From Cyanobacteria bacterium UBA7753 (lineage in GTDB: Bacteria; Cyanobacteriota; Vampirovibrionia; Gastranaerophilales; Gastranaerophilaceae): DNA of 49,277 bases. Positions 1 to 7,879 of this stretch are shown here, in pieces (the stretch's first letter is position 1; each line of letters begins with the position of its first letter). A program made the translations under genes and the position numbers. The notes beneath the pieces are model-generated. The model searched no databases and had not been told where the DNA came from. It was given only the letters and a program-made list of their open reading frames with translations. The stretch lies in contig DLEF01000037.1 in NCBI GenBank assembly GCA_002481545.1, positions 1 to 49,277 of the forward strand, written 5' to 3'.

Positions 1-19
1 GGGTGCAATTTTTTGCACC
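1..19 (+). repeat. REP-like hairpin (GGTGCAA stem), at window edge
   Basis: GGTGCAA pairs with TTGCACC across a TTTT loop. The same 19 bases recur at 9980-9998, where a GCAG foot precedes them; here the foot would lie just beyond the window edge. Confidence 0.6.
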
Positions 20-132
20 GAAATAATCAAACCATCTGTCCAAAGAAATCAAATCATGTGTCTTTTTACAATTAAAAATTTTTGTGATTTTGAATTTAAC
101 ATATTAATTAATATATAAGATAAAATAAAAAG

Positions 133-165
133 ACGGAATTCATATTTGAGTTCCGTATTTTTGTA
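133..165. terminator. bidirectional intrinsic terminator
   Basis: A 9-bp stem (ACGGAATTC with GAGTTCCGT, one G-T pair) and 6-nt loop is followed by a T run on the plus strand and by CTTTTTATTTT on the minus strand. It sits just downstream of the minus-strand S24 remnant and could end its transcript. Confidence 0.6.
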
Positions 166-179
166 TTTTTATTATTTTA

Positions 180-440
180 TTATATGCAGGACATGTCGTT
201 CATAACATAAACAACAGCGCCAATAATATTCACACTATCAGTTTTTAAATCCACTTCAAATGGTTGGTATATTGGGTTATCGCTTTTAACTAATAATTTT
301 CCCGGCATATATTGCAGGCGTTTTACAAATAAGGCGTTTTCTATTCTTATTGCATAAATACCGTCATTTATATATTCTTTTACACTTGTATCTACTATTA
401 TTTGCGAACCGTTTTTAATTCTGCTGTTACCACCATCCAT
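180..440 (-). pseudogene. 5'-truncated S24-family (LexA/CI-type) repressor fragment
   Basis: The 86-residue product matches the C-terminal autoproteolysis/dimerisation domain of phage-type S24 repressors. In-frame codons upstream of the ATG read REHFTVRGDSM, the usual G-D-S-M segment containing the nucleophile Ser, before a stop at about 471-473. The middle has the GIYAIRI, FVKRLQ and LLVKSDNP segments typical of the fold, and the end VNIIGAVVYV matches the last strand. The N-terminal helix-turn-helix half is missing: the frame runs directly into an RND pump fragment on the opposite strand. If translated from this ATG the protein would lack both the DNA-binding domain and the Ser, so it is probably a remnant of a prophage or mobile-element regulator. 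Confidence 0.75.
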
Positions 441-461
441 TGAATCGCCTCTGACGGTAAA

Positions 462-1244
462 ATGCTCCCGCTATCTAACTTGACAACATATTCAACAACA
501 CACGGAGCGGATACGATTTTCCACTATAATCTTCGCCGTTCTACGGAAATAACTGGCTCCGCCTCTCAAGGTACGAGTATGGGACAAGCCGTCAGAGAAA
601 TGGAAAAGCTTGCATCAAAAGTACTCCCGCAAAATTTCTCTTACGAATGGTCGGGCATTGTACTTGAACAACAGGAATCGGGAAAACTCGCAGGGTTGAT
701 ATTTCTATTGAGCTTTGTTTTTGTATTCTTAATCCTTGCCGCACAATATGAAAACCTGTTTTCTCCGATAATTATTCTTCTGGCAGTTCCGCTTGCAATT
801 TTCGGGGCAATAACGTTCCAATTCTTGAGGGGGTTGGATAATGACGTATTCTGTCAAATCGGGCTAGTTATGTTAATAGGGCTTGCAAGTAAAAATGCTA
901 TTCTTATCGTTGAATTTGCAAATCAATTACACGCAAAAGGCGCAAACTTTAGAGATGCGGTAGTCGAGGCGGCTTATATAAGATTTCGACCTATTATGAT
1001 GACCTCTTTTGCCTGCATTTTAGGGATGTTACCGCTTGTATTTGCAACGGGTGTCGGCTCTACAAGCCGTATTTCAATGGGGACTGCAGTATGCGGAGGT
1101 ATGATTGTATCTACTATTTTAAATCTGTTCTTAATTCCTGTTTTATACATAAGTGTTATGAACTTTCAACGGAAATTGAAAGCATATAACACTCCCGAAG
1201 TAAGAGAAAGATATTTAAAAATATTCAAAAAGGATAAACAATGA
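462..1244 (+). pseudogene. RND efflux pump permease, C-terminal fragment (AcrB/HAE1 family)
   Basis: These 260 residues match the last quarter of an AcrB-type inner-membrane drug/proton antiporter of about 1040 residues. Visible are the PLSNL strand near the porter domain, FVFLILAAQYE, VPLAIFGA, the GLASKNAILIVEFA segment and RFRPIMMTSFACILGMLPL, followed by the last transmembrane helices. The frame reads DGKM just before the ATG, so homology begins around base 453, and an in-frame stop (TGA) lies close upstream; the first three quarters of the pump are absent. No ribosome binding site precedes the ATG. The stop codon overlaps the next start as ATGA, so it was once translationally coupled to the outer membrane factor. 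No membrane-fusion partner is present. It is most likely non-functional unless the junction is an assembly artefact. Confidence 0.85.
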
Positions 1245-2598
1245 AAAAATTTTTAACTATTTTATTAATGTTTATAACAGTTACTCTGCCTGCATTTTCA
1301 ATTAGTGACGTTTCGCAAAATGTTGCAATGGAATATGCAAACCAAAACTGGTGGGATAAATTCAACGATCCGATTTTGACGGGCTATGTTATGAAAACGG
1401 CAAATTCAAATTATGATATAAAAATAAACGCTCTTAAAGTCTTAGAGGGTAAAGAAAACGTAAAAGAAGGGCTTGCGAATGAACTCCCTACGATAAACTT
1501 TAACGCTACCGCATCAAGAGAAAAATATTCGGGCAATATTCCTTTTGCAGGCATGTTTTTCCCGTCATATTATGTATCGAGCATAAGATTTCCCTTCACG
1601 GTTAATTATGAGGTCGATATTTGGGGCAAGAACAGAAACTACACAAAGAAACTGAAAAAAGAGTTGGAGGCTCTTGAATATGATGAAAAAGCTGCCGTAA
1701 TATCGCTCAAATCTTTGACGGGTTCCGTATATTTCAACATTATGTGTGTCGATAAACAAATCGAAATTCAAAAAAACTGATAAATATACGTAAAGAAATT
1801 TTGGATTTAACTAAGATAAATTATGAATACGGGCTGTCCTCCTCAACGGATGTCACAATAGCTCAAAAATCTTATACCGAGAGTCTGTCGGAGTTGGAGA
1901 CACTCAAAAATAATCAGGGTAAATTATTAAACCAACTTGCAGTACTCACGGGAGAATCAAGTGAAAACTCTTCCGATTTAAAACGAGGTTCAATAGATAA
2001 TATAAAAATTCCGACAGATTTGCCTCAAAGTATTTCTACCGATATAGTTTATCAAAGACCTGATGTGCTAAAGGCGGAGGCGGAGTTGCAAGCAGCTGAT
2101 TTAGATGTAAAAATCGCAAGAAAAAATATGCTACCGCAGATAAATTTGACAGGGTTTTTAGGGTTCAATGCCTATAATTTTTCCACTATGTTTGATTGGA
2201 AAAGTTTTATAGCTTCCGCAGGCGGAGGGCTTACACAGCCTATTTTTCAAGGCGGAAGATTAAGGGCAAGATTGAGAGCTAAAAAATATAAATATGAGCA
2301 GATGTTTAACACTTATCAAAAAACAGTTTTAACCTCAATCCAAGAAATAAATGATTCTTTGGTGGAACTAAAGACAGATACGACTAAAAACCAAAATGAT
2401 ATAACAAGAGTAAAGTGCGAAAATAAATATTATACGGATATGAATTATAAATACCAAAAAGGTGCTATCTCATATCTCGATATAATAAAATACAGAGAGA
2501 GTCTGTTATCGCTCCAAAAAGAGGAAATACGCAGTAAAACAGACGTAATTATAGCTGTACTCGGTTTATATAAGTCTGTAAGCGGGCGATTAAACTAA
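1241..2598 (+). pseudogene. TolC/OprM-type outer membrane factor, frameshifted in a poly-A tract
   Basis: The first part (to 1780) has a signal peptide (MKKFLTILLMF...LPAFS), the N-terminal NWWDKFNDPIL motif of NodT/OprM-type factors and the PTINFNATASRE strand. The second part continues the family with YEYGLSSSTDV, YQRPDVLKAEAELQAAD, MLPQINLTG and LTQPIFQGGRL. The frame breaks at about 1770-1777, where CAAAAAAACTGA reads Q K N stop; one more A would read Q K K L I N I R K E and join both halves into about 453 residues, the normal family length. This would be the channel for the adjacent RND pump. The lesion may be a true mutation, a phase-variable homopolymer or a sequencing error. Confidence 0.85.
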
Positions 2599-2602
2599 AT
2601 AT

Positions 2603-2995
2603 TTATGCCTTTTTAGCGTTTCTTGCTGACAAAATTTCTTCGTTTTTGTAGTATTCAGCCAATTGTTTTAATTCAGGGCTTTTCTCGCGTGAATAGAAAA
2701 GGAATTTTCCGTCACATTTGTTTTGAACTTTGTCATATAATTTTTTTGCTTCCGGAGTCATTTCCGTAATTTTTTCGTTTACTTCCGGTGCTTTTTTCGG
2801 AGCTTTGTTCATCTTTGCTATTATTCTGGCAGAAATTTTCATCAATAAATTTGCAAACGGGCTGTCAGCTCTATACTCAAATACTCCGGGTGTCGGAACT
2901 TGTTTGCCTGTGAAATGAGGTGCTGCCTTTGCACTTTTATTGTTATAATTGTTTGAAACTCCTAATGAATAATTACTGATACTATTTACCTTCAT
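2603..2995 (-). CDS. hypothetical protein with N-terminal FTGK tag
   Basis: I do not recognise a functional domain in these 130 residues. The N-terminus (MKVNSISNYS...) is low in complexity, rich in Asn/Ser/Lys, and leads to PHFTGKQVP around residues 26-34, a tag shape also seen in other proteins of this window. The rest is helical and charged, with TPEAKKLYDKV and SPELKQLAEYYKNEEIL. There is no signal peptide or membrane segment. A clear GGGAGG ribosome binding site precedes the ATG. Its stop is only 4 bases from the convergent outer membrane factor stop, so the two transcripts probably overlap. Confidence 0.75.
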   Translation of the reverse strand: MKVNSISNYSLGVSNNYNNKSAKAAPHFTGKQVPTPGVFEYRADSPFANLLMKISARIIAKMNKAPKKAPEVNEKITEMTPEAKKLYDKVQNKCDGKFLFYSREKSPELKQLAEYYKNEEILSARNAKKA

Positions 2996-3046
2996 ATTTT
3001 CCTCCCTGTTGTTGATTGCATATATATTATATCATAATCATATTGT

Positions 3047-5578
3047 TTATGTTTGTTTATTTTCTCTTGCTTTTTCCAATATTACAAACCCGTTTGCGGG
3101 GATGTTTATATCGACATTTTTGTCGACGGCGAACTTTTCATACCTGCTGTTACGACATTTCCCGCTCCCGCCGTATCTTATATCGTTTGAGTTTATTGTC
3201 TCTTCCCAATCGTCATTGCCGAAGATTTCGGAAGAATTATTCAGATGATAGTTTTTGAGGTTGTCTCCGCCAAAATTATAAAACGCGATAACGCTGTTTC
3301 CTTTATCGTTAAAACGTTTTATCGCGATAACTTTATTGTTATCATCTACTAGCGGTACCATAGCGTCCAGCTTGTCCATTGCCTGAACATCTTGTAGCGC
3401 AGGATTACGTTTAACCAACCTGCTCATAACATGTGACAATCTGTGAATGCCGTATATTGTATGATGTTCGGGATCAATCTTTGATTCTTTGAACGCCTCT
3501 TTAAAATCATAACCTTTTTCTTCTTCAAGGTTAGGTTCATCTACAGCCTGATTTCTTGTAAATCTGAACGGATTAATCTCTCCGTAAGCATCACCTTGGA
3601 AAATCATCTTTGAACCCGGAACCATAAACAAAAGCCCGATTGCCTGTTTATGTTTGTCTTTTGCTCGTTCTGCCTCATTTTCAAATTGTTTTTTCGTAAT
3701 TCCTTTTAGTCCGTTTTTCTCGGATATCTCATCAAATTTTTCATCCCAATTATCTTTATCAAATTCGTACGCGGCAAACAAATCCTGTATTGTATCTAAT
3801 CCTCTGATACGTCTTTGCGCGGAGTTTTCGCCGTCTTTGTATGATAAATGGTGATCGATATCCAAATCTTTGTTAATGACTTTAGTCATCAATCTTGTGC
3901 CGTTGTCGTTTCCAATCTCATCATGGCTCATAAAATATTTTGTTCCGCCGATATCTTTTATGTTATCGACCAAAGTGTAAACCGACGGGTTATAACCCAT
4001 AATAGTTTTATTCAACAATAGTGCCTCTATTGAATGAGAGAACGCAAAATCCCAATGCTCGTTTCCGCCGATATTGTATAAAGAAACATCATCCGCCTCA
4101 GTCTTTGAGATAGCCTTGCGGTGTGCGGATAAATCGTTGTATGGTACTTCCTCCGGCGTTAAATCACGAGTCAAACCGTCCGATGTTCTGTGGTCTTCCC
4201 AATGGATAACCGTATGCGGGAAGTGATATCTTACCTCCTGTGCGACTTGTTTCATCGTATAATTCGAGTGCATTTCAGGAGTTTGGTCCGCTCTTATAAA
4301 ATCAATATGGTAGTTATCAATCCAATTTAGCGGCATATTGACTACGTAGTCTCTTACTCTTGAACGTGTTGCAAGGTCTCCGTCTTCTAAGTTAAACTGG
4401 CTTCCGCCCCATTTGCCCTGCAGTTCATAAGGCCCGAATTTTGCGAGTGTATCGCCTGATAACTCTTTGCCTTCCTCATGAGTAATTCCCTGCTGTTTAG
4501 CGTCACTGTATGTTGGTCCTTCATTAAATATATGGCTCGGAACCCAATCCATACCGACGTTAAGGTTTTTTGAGTGTGCATAATTTACAAACGCTTTCAG
4601 TGCGTCATTTCTTGCGATAGCGTTATCTTTGCTGTTTTCTCCTGCGACTCCTCTTGATACCGCGTATTTGTCCACTCCGTCATAGCCCCAGTTTTCGCCA
4701 TAGGTACCTTCAACAGGCATCAAAAGTACTCCGTTAAAGATTCCTTCATCGGCTATTTTATCAAGTTCTTTTGTAGCTGCCTCAATAGAGCCTTCCTCAG
4801 TGAAAGTCGGAATATTTATCTGACGAACAATCAAATTTGACGGTTTCATCAGCGGGTTTCCGTTTTTGTCCGTTGCGGACAACCCTGCGCTATCCAATAA
4901 ATATTTCGGATGTCTTGTAAGGTCTGAAACCTTTGCCGAATTATTCCCGTTTACCCAATCATCATCAGTCCATTTGAAAGCTTTTTCATCATAAATCTGC
5001 GACCAGCTGAATATATGCGGCTGCGCTTTTGCAACGGGATCTTTCGTTTTTGAAATTACTTTATCATCTTTATCAAGCAGAATATATCTGTACATTCCGT
5101 TCGGGAACGGGATTTCCGCTCCTGCTTTGAATACGTTATCTTTGCATTTTTCAAGCGGGATAATTATTGATTTGTCGTCATTGACATCCGCATCCACATG
5201 CCAGTTCCCTGCCCAATTATCCTTTAAGTGCTTATCTTTTCTTTGTTCGGGAGTCAGAGAGACAACATCTTCGGGGTTTCTGACCTCGACAACGACTTTG
5301 TCGGCATACGGTGCCCATACTTTAAAATTAACCGTCTGTACTCCGTCTGCGTCCGTCTTTTCAACATTAGCTCCCCAGCTTCGGTGATTCTCTATTCTTT
5401 TGCCGAAAGATATTTGATTGTCAGGGATTGCATAAGACTGCATACATTTCGCTCCCGATTTGCTGATAACCTGTGTTGAGTTTCCTATCACATTGTTTCT
5501 GCCGTTTTGTTTTGCGGAAACATAGCCGTAAGAAAGATTATTGTTGTTTATTAACGATATACCGATATTTATTTTCAT
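3047..5578 (-). CDS. GH13 alpha-glucan-active protein, branching-enzyme-like, with N-terminal CBM48-type domain
   Basis: After a tag-like N-terminus ending in ISFGK, a CBM48/E-set-like region (VNFKVWAPYADKVVVEV) leads into a GH13 barrel. The four GH13 regions are visible: DWVPSH (Asp near residue 343), FIRADQ (nucleophile Asp near 430), HWEDH (acid Glu near 460) and SHDEIGND (near 552). The DWVPSH and SHDE forms resemble glycogen branching enzyme GlgB and relatives more than alpha-amylase, so a role in glycogen or alpha-glucan remodelling is likely; the exact activity is not certain. About 843 residues is longer than usual GlgB. I chose the ATG at 5578 (MKINIG...) over an upstream TTG at 5650, because this N-terminus resembles the other tagged proteins here. 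No signal peptide is visible. Confidence 0.8.
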   Translation of the reverse strand: MKINIGISLINNNNLSYGYVSAKQNGRNNVIGNSTQVISKSGAKCMQSYAIPDNQISFGKRIENHRSWGANVEKTDADGVQTVNFKVWAPYADKVVVEVRNPEDVVSLTPEQRKDKHLKDNWAGNWHVDADVNDDKSIIIPLEKCKDNVFKAGAEIPFPNGMYRYILLDKDDKVISKTKDPVAKAQPHIFSWSQIYDEKAFKWTDDDWVNGNNSAKVSDLTRHPKYLLDSAGLSATDKNGNPLMKPSNLIVRQINIPTFTEEGSIEAATKELDKIADEGIFNGVLLMPVEGTYGENWGYDGVDKYAVSRGVAGENSKDNAIARNDALKAFVNYAHSKNLNVGMDWVPSHIFNEGPTYSDAKQQGITHEEGKELSGDTLAKFGPYELQGKWGGSQFNLEDGDLATRSRVRDYVVNMPLNWIDNYHIDFIRADQTPEMHSNYTMKQVAQEVRYHFPHTVIHWEDHRTSDGLTRDLTPEEVPYNDLSAHRKAISKTEADDVSLYNIGGNEHWDFAFSHSIEALLLNKTIMGYNPSVYTLVDNIKDIGGTKYFMSHDEIGNDNGTRLMTKVINKDLDIDHHLSYKDGENSAQRRIRGLDTIQDLFAAYEFDKDNWDEKFDEISEKNGLKGITKKQFENEAERAKDKHKQAIGLLFMVPGSKMIFQGDAYGEINPFRFTRNQAVDEPNLEEEKGYDFKEAFKESKIDPEHHTIYGIHRLSHVMSRLVKRNPALQDVQAMDKLDAMVPLVDDNNKVIAIKRFNDKGNSVIAFYNFGGDNLKNYHLNNSSEIFGNDDWEETINSNDIRYGGSGKCRNSRYEKFAVDKNVDINIPANGFVILEKARENKQT

Positions 5579-5756
5579 TACACAATTTCTAATAAGTTGG
5601 TCGACATTTATATAATACTTGTAAAAAAGTTTTTTGTCAGTCAGAGCCAATTTTATTAATAAATTGTTACTTTTATACCGTCAAAAATATTATATATCGT
5701 TTTTTTACTCAAGTACAATCGGGGTTTAGTATGATTTTTATGCGTTTTTATTGTTT

Positions 5757-5912
5757 TTAACTAAGTTTTAAAGTTTTTCTGTACCATGAAAAAGACTTCA
5801 TGATTGGACCGTTTACCCTCTCAAATTGGAACTGCTTTGCTAAAAAGCCTGTAAAATTTTCTTTAACCACTTTTGATAGGTGCTTTAATATTCTTGTTTT
5901 CTTTTTTTGCAT
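5757..5912 (-). CDS. small basic protein, 51 aa, unrecognised
   Basis: An ATG at 5912 follows GAGGAG at good distance and opens a 51-codon frame ending in TAA. The product begins MQKKKTRILKHLSK and ends WYRKTLKLS; it is strongly basic with aromatic residues and has no membrane segment. NFTGF in its middle faintly recalls the FTGK tag. It lies alone between the GH13 gene and the structured RNA candidate. The good ribosome binding site is the main support; no homology is recognised. Confidence 0.45.
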   Translation of the reverse strand: MQKKKTRILKHLSKVVKENFTGFLAKQFQFERVNGPIMKSFSWYRKTLKLS

Positions 5913-5984
5913 TATTTGGCACTCCTCATATAAACAATTTTTAAAATAATTATGGAGAATAAATAAAAAACTGTTTTATGATAT

Positions 5985-5990
5985 TATAAT
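5985..5990 (+). promoter_or_regulatory. -10 box of the structured RNA
   Basis: A perfect TATAAT lies about 5 nt before the AAAGG that forms the 5' strand of the RNA's closing stem. No clear -35 box is present. Confidence 0.45.
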
Positions 5991-5994
5991 ACAT

Positions 5995-6173
5995 AAAGGT
6001 GCTGAGATACGGGGTTACCGCATCTCAAAGCAATCAGACGAAAGGAATATATCGGCAATACGTATGATTGGTAAATGAGTATGACTGCCGGCTGAGAAAT
6101 CCAATATAAAAGCCGTAACAGACAGTACTTCAGGATGTATTACCGCGTTGATCATTATGGTAGCTCCTTTTTG
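5995..6173 (+). ncRNA. structured RNA candidate of unknown family (~178 nt)
   Basis: The plus strand folds into a closed multi-stem structure. AAAGGTGCT (5995-6003) pairs with AGCTCCTTT (6162-6170), followed by a T run. Inside are GAGAT-A-CGG/CCG-C-ATCTC (6004-6026), CAATCA/TGATTG, CGGCT/AGCCG and TACC/GGTA. A TATAAT box sits at the right distance upstream. No plus-strand gene follows, since the 3' end runs into the convergent marR gene, so it is more likely a stand-alone RNA (6S-like or regulatory) than a riboswitch. A stretch ending UUACCGCG recalls the T-box core but has the wrong spacing, and no tRNA-synthetase gene follows. Family not identified. Confidence 0.45.
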
Positions 6174-6607
6174 TCAGTCAAATTGCTAAGCACCTTTTTC
6201 AGTATTATTAGGAATAGTTCTTTTTCTTTATCAGTCAATGGTTTCGCAATTAGTGATTCCAGGTATTGGTGGAATTTTTCACCGCCGTCAAGGATTTTAT
6301 CGGTTTTATCCGTTAATGAAACCGCCTTTCCGTTCGGATTATTCTTATCTATATTTACGGTTATGAGACCTTTTTCCAAAAGTCTCGAAGTGAGCCCCGA
6401 TATTGTGGATTGAGCAACATCAAGTTCTTTTTCAATAACTTTCATAGGAACGTCTATATTCCCATACCTGAAAACTGTAAAAATATAGCGCATTTGAGAC
6501 GCCGTAACATTGTATTTCCGCAAATCGGCATTTGCCTTTTTGTCAAAAATTTCAATTATTTGTTTTAAATAAAAACCGTAATCACGGCTGGCTTCAAATT
6601 TTCTCAT
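6155..6607 (-). CDS. MarR-family transcriptional regulator
   Basis: The 150-residue winged-helix protein has the MarR pattern: an N-terminal dimerisation helix, VTASQMRYIFTVF, the recognition-helix region LDVAQSTISGLTSRLLEKGLI and a charged wing (DKNNPNGKAVSLTDKTDKIL), then a C-terminal dimerisation helix. I chose the ATG at 6607 (MRKFEAS). The upstream ATG at 6640 lies between the -35 and -10 boxes of the gene's own promoter and cannot be on that transcript. Operator-like palindromes flank the -35 box, suggesting autorepression. It is likely a small-molecule-responsive repressor; no target other than itself is obvious. Confidence 0.88.
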   Translation of the reverse strand: MRKFEASRDYGFYLKQIIEIFDKKANADLRKYNVTASQMRYIFTVFRYGNIDVPMKVIEKELDVAQSTISGLTSRLLEKGLITVNIDKNNPNGKAVSLTDKTDKILDGGEKFHQYLESLIAKPLTDKEKELFLIILKKVLSNLTDKKELP

Positions 6608-6617
6608 AACAGTATAA

Positions 6618-6645
6618 ATTATAACGATTTTTAAAAACATGTCAA
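6618..6645 (-). promoter_or_regulatory. marR promoter, consensus TTGACA-16-TATAAT, near-leaderless
   Basis: On the minus strand TTGACA (6640-6645) and TATAAT (6618-6623) are separated by 16 nt. The chosen start codon begins 10 nt after the -10 box, leaving a predicted leader of about 4 nt and no ribosome binding site. Confidence 0.7.
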
Positions 6646-6671
6646 TAGCATGCTATCATCTTAGCAAGCTA
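6645..6671. promoter_or_regulatory. paired palindromic operator upstream of marR
   Basis: ATAGCATGCTAT (6645-6656) is a perfect palindrome touching the -35 box, and TAGCAAGCTA (6662-6671) is a near copy. The arrangement fits binding sites for the adjacent MarR dimer. Confidence 0.6.
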
Positions 6672-6718
6672 TGAAATATTTTGTTACAAAATTCTTTAAA
6701 AATAATTGCTCAATTATC

Positions 6719-7048
6719 TTATATAATATATCCGATACTGATTAAATAAAGTAAAATCTGAAAAGCGGTGTAATATTTTTCAGTATTATATGTAGCCATA
6801 TGCCCGATTATAAACGGAATAACGGCAAATACAAACATCATAGATTTTGCGTGTGCCGTTGGCAAAACAAATATTAATGCCAGAGCCGTTAAAACATATA
6901 CACTCATAAACAACGCAATCATTGCGACGTAATCAGATACAAATTGCGGTTTTTTCTTTCTGAAAACGAACATTTTACCGTAAATCGTCATACCTGTCAG
7001 AATAATTGCACTCAATCCGAATAATATTTTTAGAACTAAACTTAGCAT
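6719..7048 (-). CDS. small integral membrane protein
   Basis: About 109 residues with four hydrophobic helices: LSLVLKILFGLSAIILTGMTIYG, the segment VAMIALFMSVYVLTALALIFV, MMFVFAVIPFIIGHM and FQILLYLISIGYI. Lys/Arg residues cluster after the first helix (FRKKKPQF), suggesting a cytoplasmic loop. No family is recognised. The ATG at 7048 follows AAGGAG at good spacing and overlaps the hydrolase stop as ATGCTAA, so the two are translationally coupled; an upstream GTG at 7057 is less likely. It is last in the aminotransferase-hydrolase operon. Confidence 0.7.
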   Translation of the reverse strand: MLSLVLKILFGLSAIILTGMTIYGKMFVFRKKKPQFVSDYVAMIALFMSVYVLTALALIFVLPTAHAKSMMFVFAVIPFIIGHMATYNTEKYYTAFQILLYLISIGYII

Positions 7049-7878
7049 GGTACACACTCCTTTTCTGCCTCAGATTTGCAATGTGCATCAAAGAAATCAG
7101 CCGCCGTATGGAATACAAATTCTTTTTCGTTATCATAAAGCACCATATGATAGCTGTCATTTAGAATAATCAATTTCTTATCTTTTGATGAAATCCCGTC
7201 GTAGACAACGTAAGCACTCTTAGGACTCGTGAGGTCATCATATTTGGAGTGTATCAAAATGATAGGAGCTTTGATACGTTTCAAGAAGTTTTTGTTTCTT
7301 ACTTTTCTTGATAACTTAAGTAATTCAAAGATACACGTCATAGGAAAATCGTTCATCCCGACGTCACTTTTTTCTAATAACATAGCGACCACTTTACGTG
7401 TTCTTTCGTTCTTAATCCCGTGCGGTTCGCACTCAGGATATGTATAATAAAATCTGATTAAGGTTGCAAGAGCAATCGGAATAAATATTTTATACCAAGG
7501 CAATCTCCAACCGTCTAAGAATAATGTGGTTGATAATGCTACAACTCCCGATACTTCATCAGGAAATTTTTCCGCAACGGCTATTGCAAGTACAGCCCCC
7601 AAGCAAACCCCTGATGTGAATACATCGTCATATTTGCTCTTTAAATATTTAAATCTTTCATAAGCGAAATTGAGCCAATCCTGATAAGTTACGGTATAGA
7701 TATCTGCTACCTTGTCACCGTGCCCCGGAAGGCAATCGCAATATACGTCATAACCTGCGGAATACAAAAAATGTCCGTACTTTTTCATTTCGTACGGACT
7801 ACCCGTCATGCCGTGAAATAATAGCACGGCACGACTCGTAGTTCTATCTTTATGTATCAGTTCGAAATCTAATGACAC
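7042..7878 (-). CDS. alpha/beta hydrolase with Cys nucleophile
   Basis: This is an esterase/monoacylglycerol-lipase-like fold. It shows the oxyanion motif LLFHGMTGSPYE, the nucleophile elbow SGVCLGAVLA, the acid Asp in IHSKYDDLTSP and the catalytic His in NDSYHMVLYD. The elbow carries Cys where most family members have Ser (G-x-S-x-G), as in dienelactone hydrolase, so substrate and chemistry may differ from a normal lipase. A hydrophobic stretch (FIPIALATLIRFYY) lies in the cap region. I prefer the GTG at 7878, just after the aminotransferase stop; a TTG at 7920 would overlap that gene by about 40 nt. It is in an operon with the aminotransferase, suggesting a joint pathway. Confidence 0.82.
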   Translation of the reverse strand: MSLDFELIHKDRTTSRAVLLFHGMTGSPYEMKKYGHFLYSAGYDVYCDCLPGHGDKVADIYTVTYQDWLNFAYERFKYLKSKYDDVFTSGVCLGAVLAIAVAEKFPDEVSGVVALSTTLFLDGWRLPWYKIFIPIALATLIRFYYTYPECEPHGIKNERTRKVVAMLLEKSDVGMNDFPMTCIFELLKLSRKVRNKNFLKRIKAPIILIHSKYDDLTSPKSAYVVYDGISSKDKKLIILNDSYHMVLYDNEKEFVFHTAADFFDAHCKSEAEKECVPC

Positions 7879-7879
7879 T

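Noticed and set aside
5579..5650. TTG start extending the GH13 protein by 24 residues
   Set aside because: The TTG has no ribosome binding site and the ATG at 5578 gives the tag-type N-terminus seen in other proteins.
5995..6173. T-box or thiamine riboswitch in the structured RNA
   Set aside because: UUACCGCG resembles the T-box core but the preceding AGGAUG is wrongly spaced, and no synthetase or thiamine gene follows on the plus strand.
6608..6640. Longer MarR start at 6640
   Set aside because: That ATG lies inside the promoter spacer, upstream of the transcription start.
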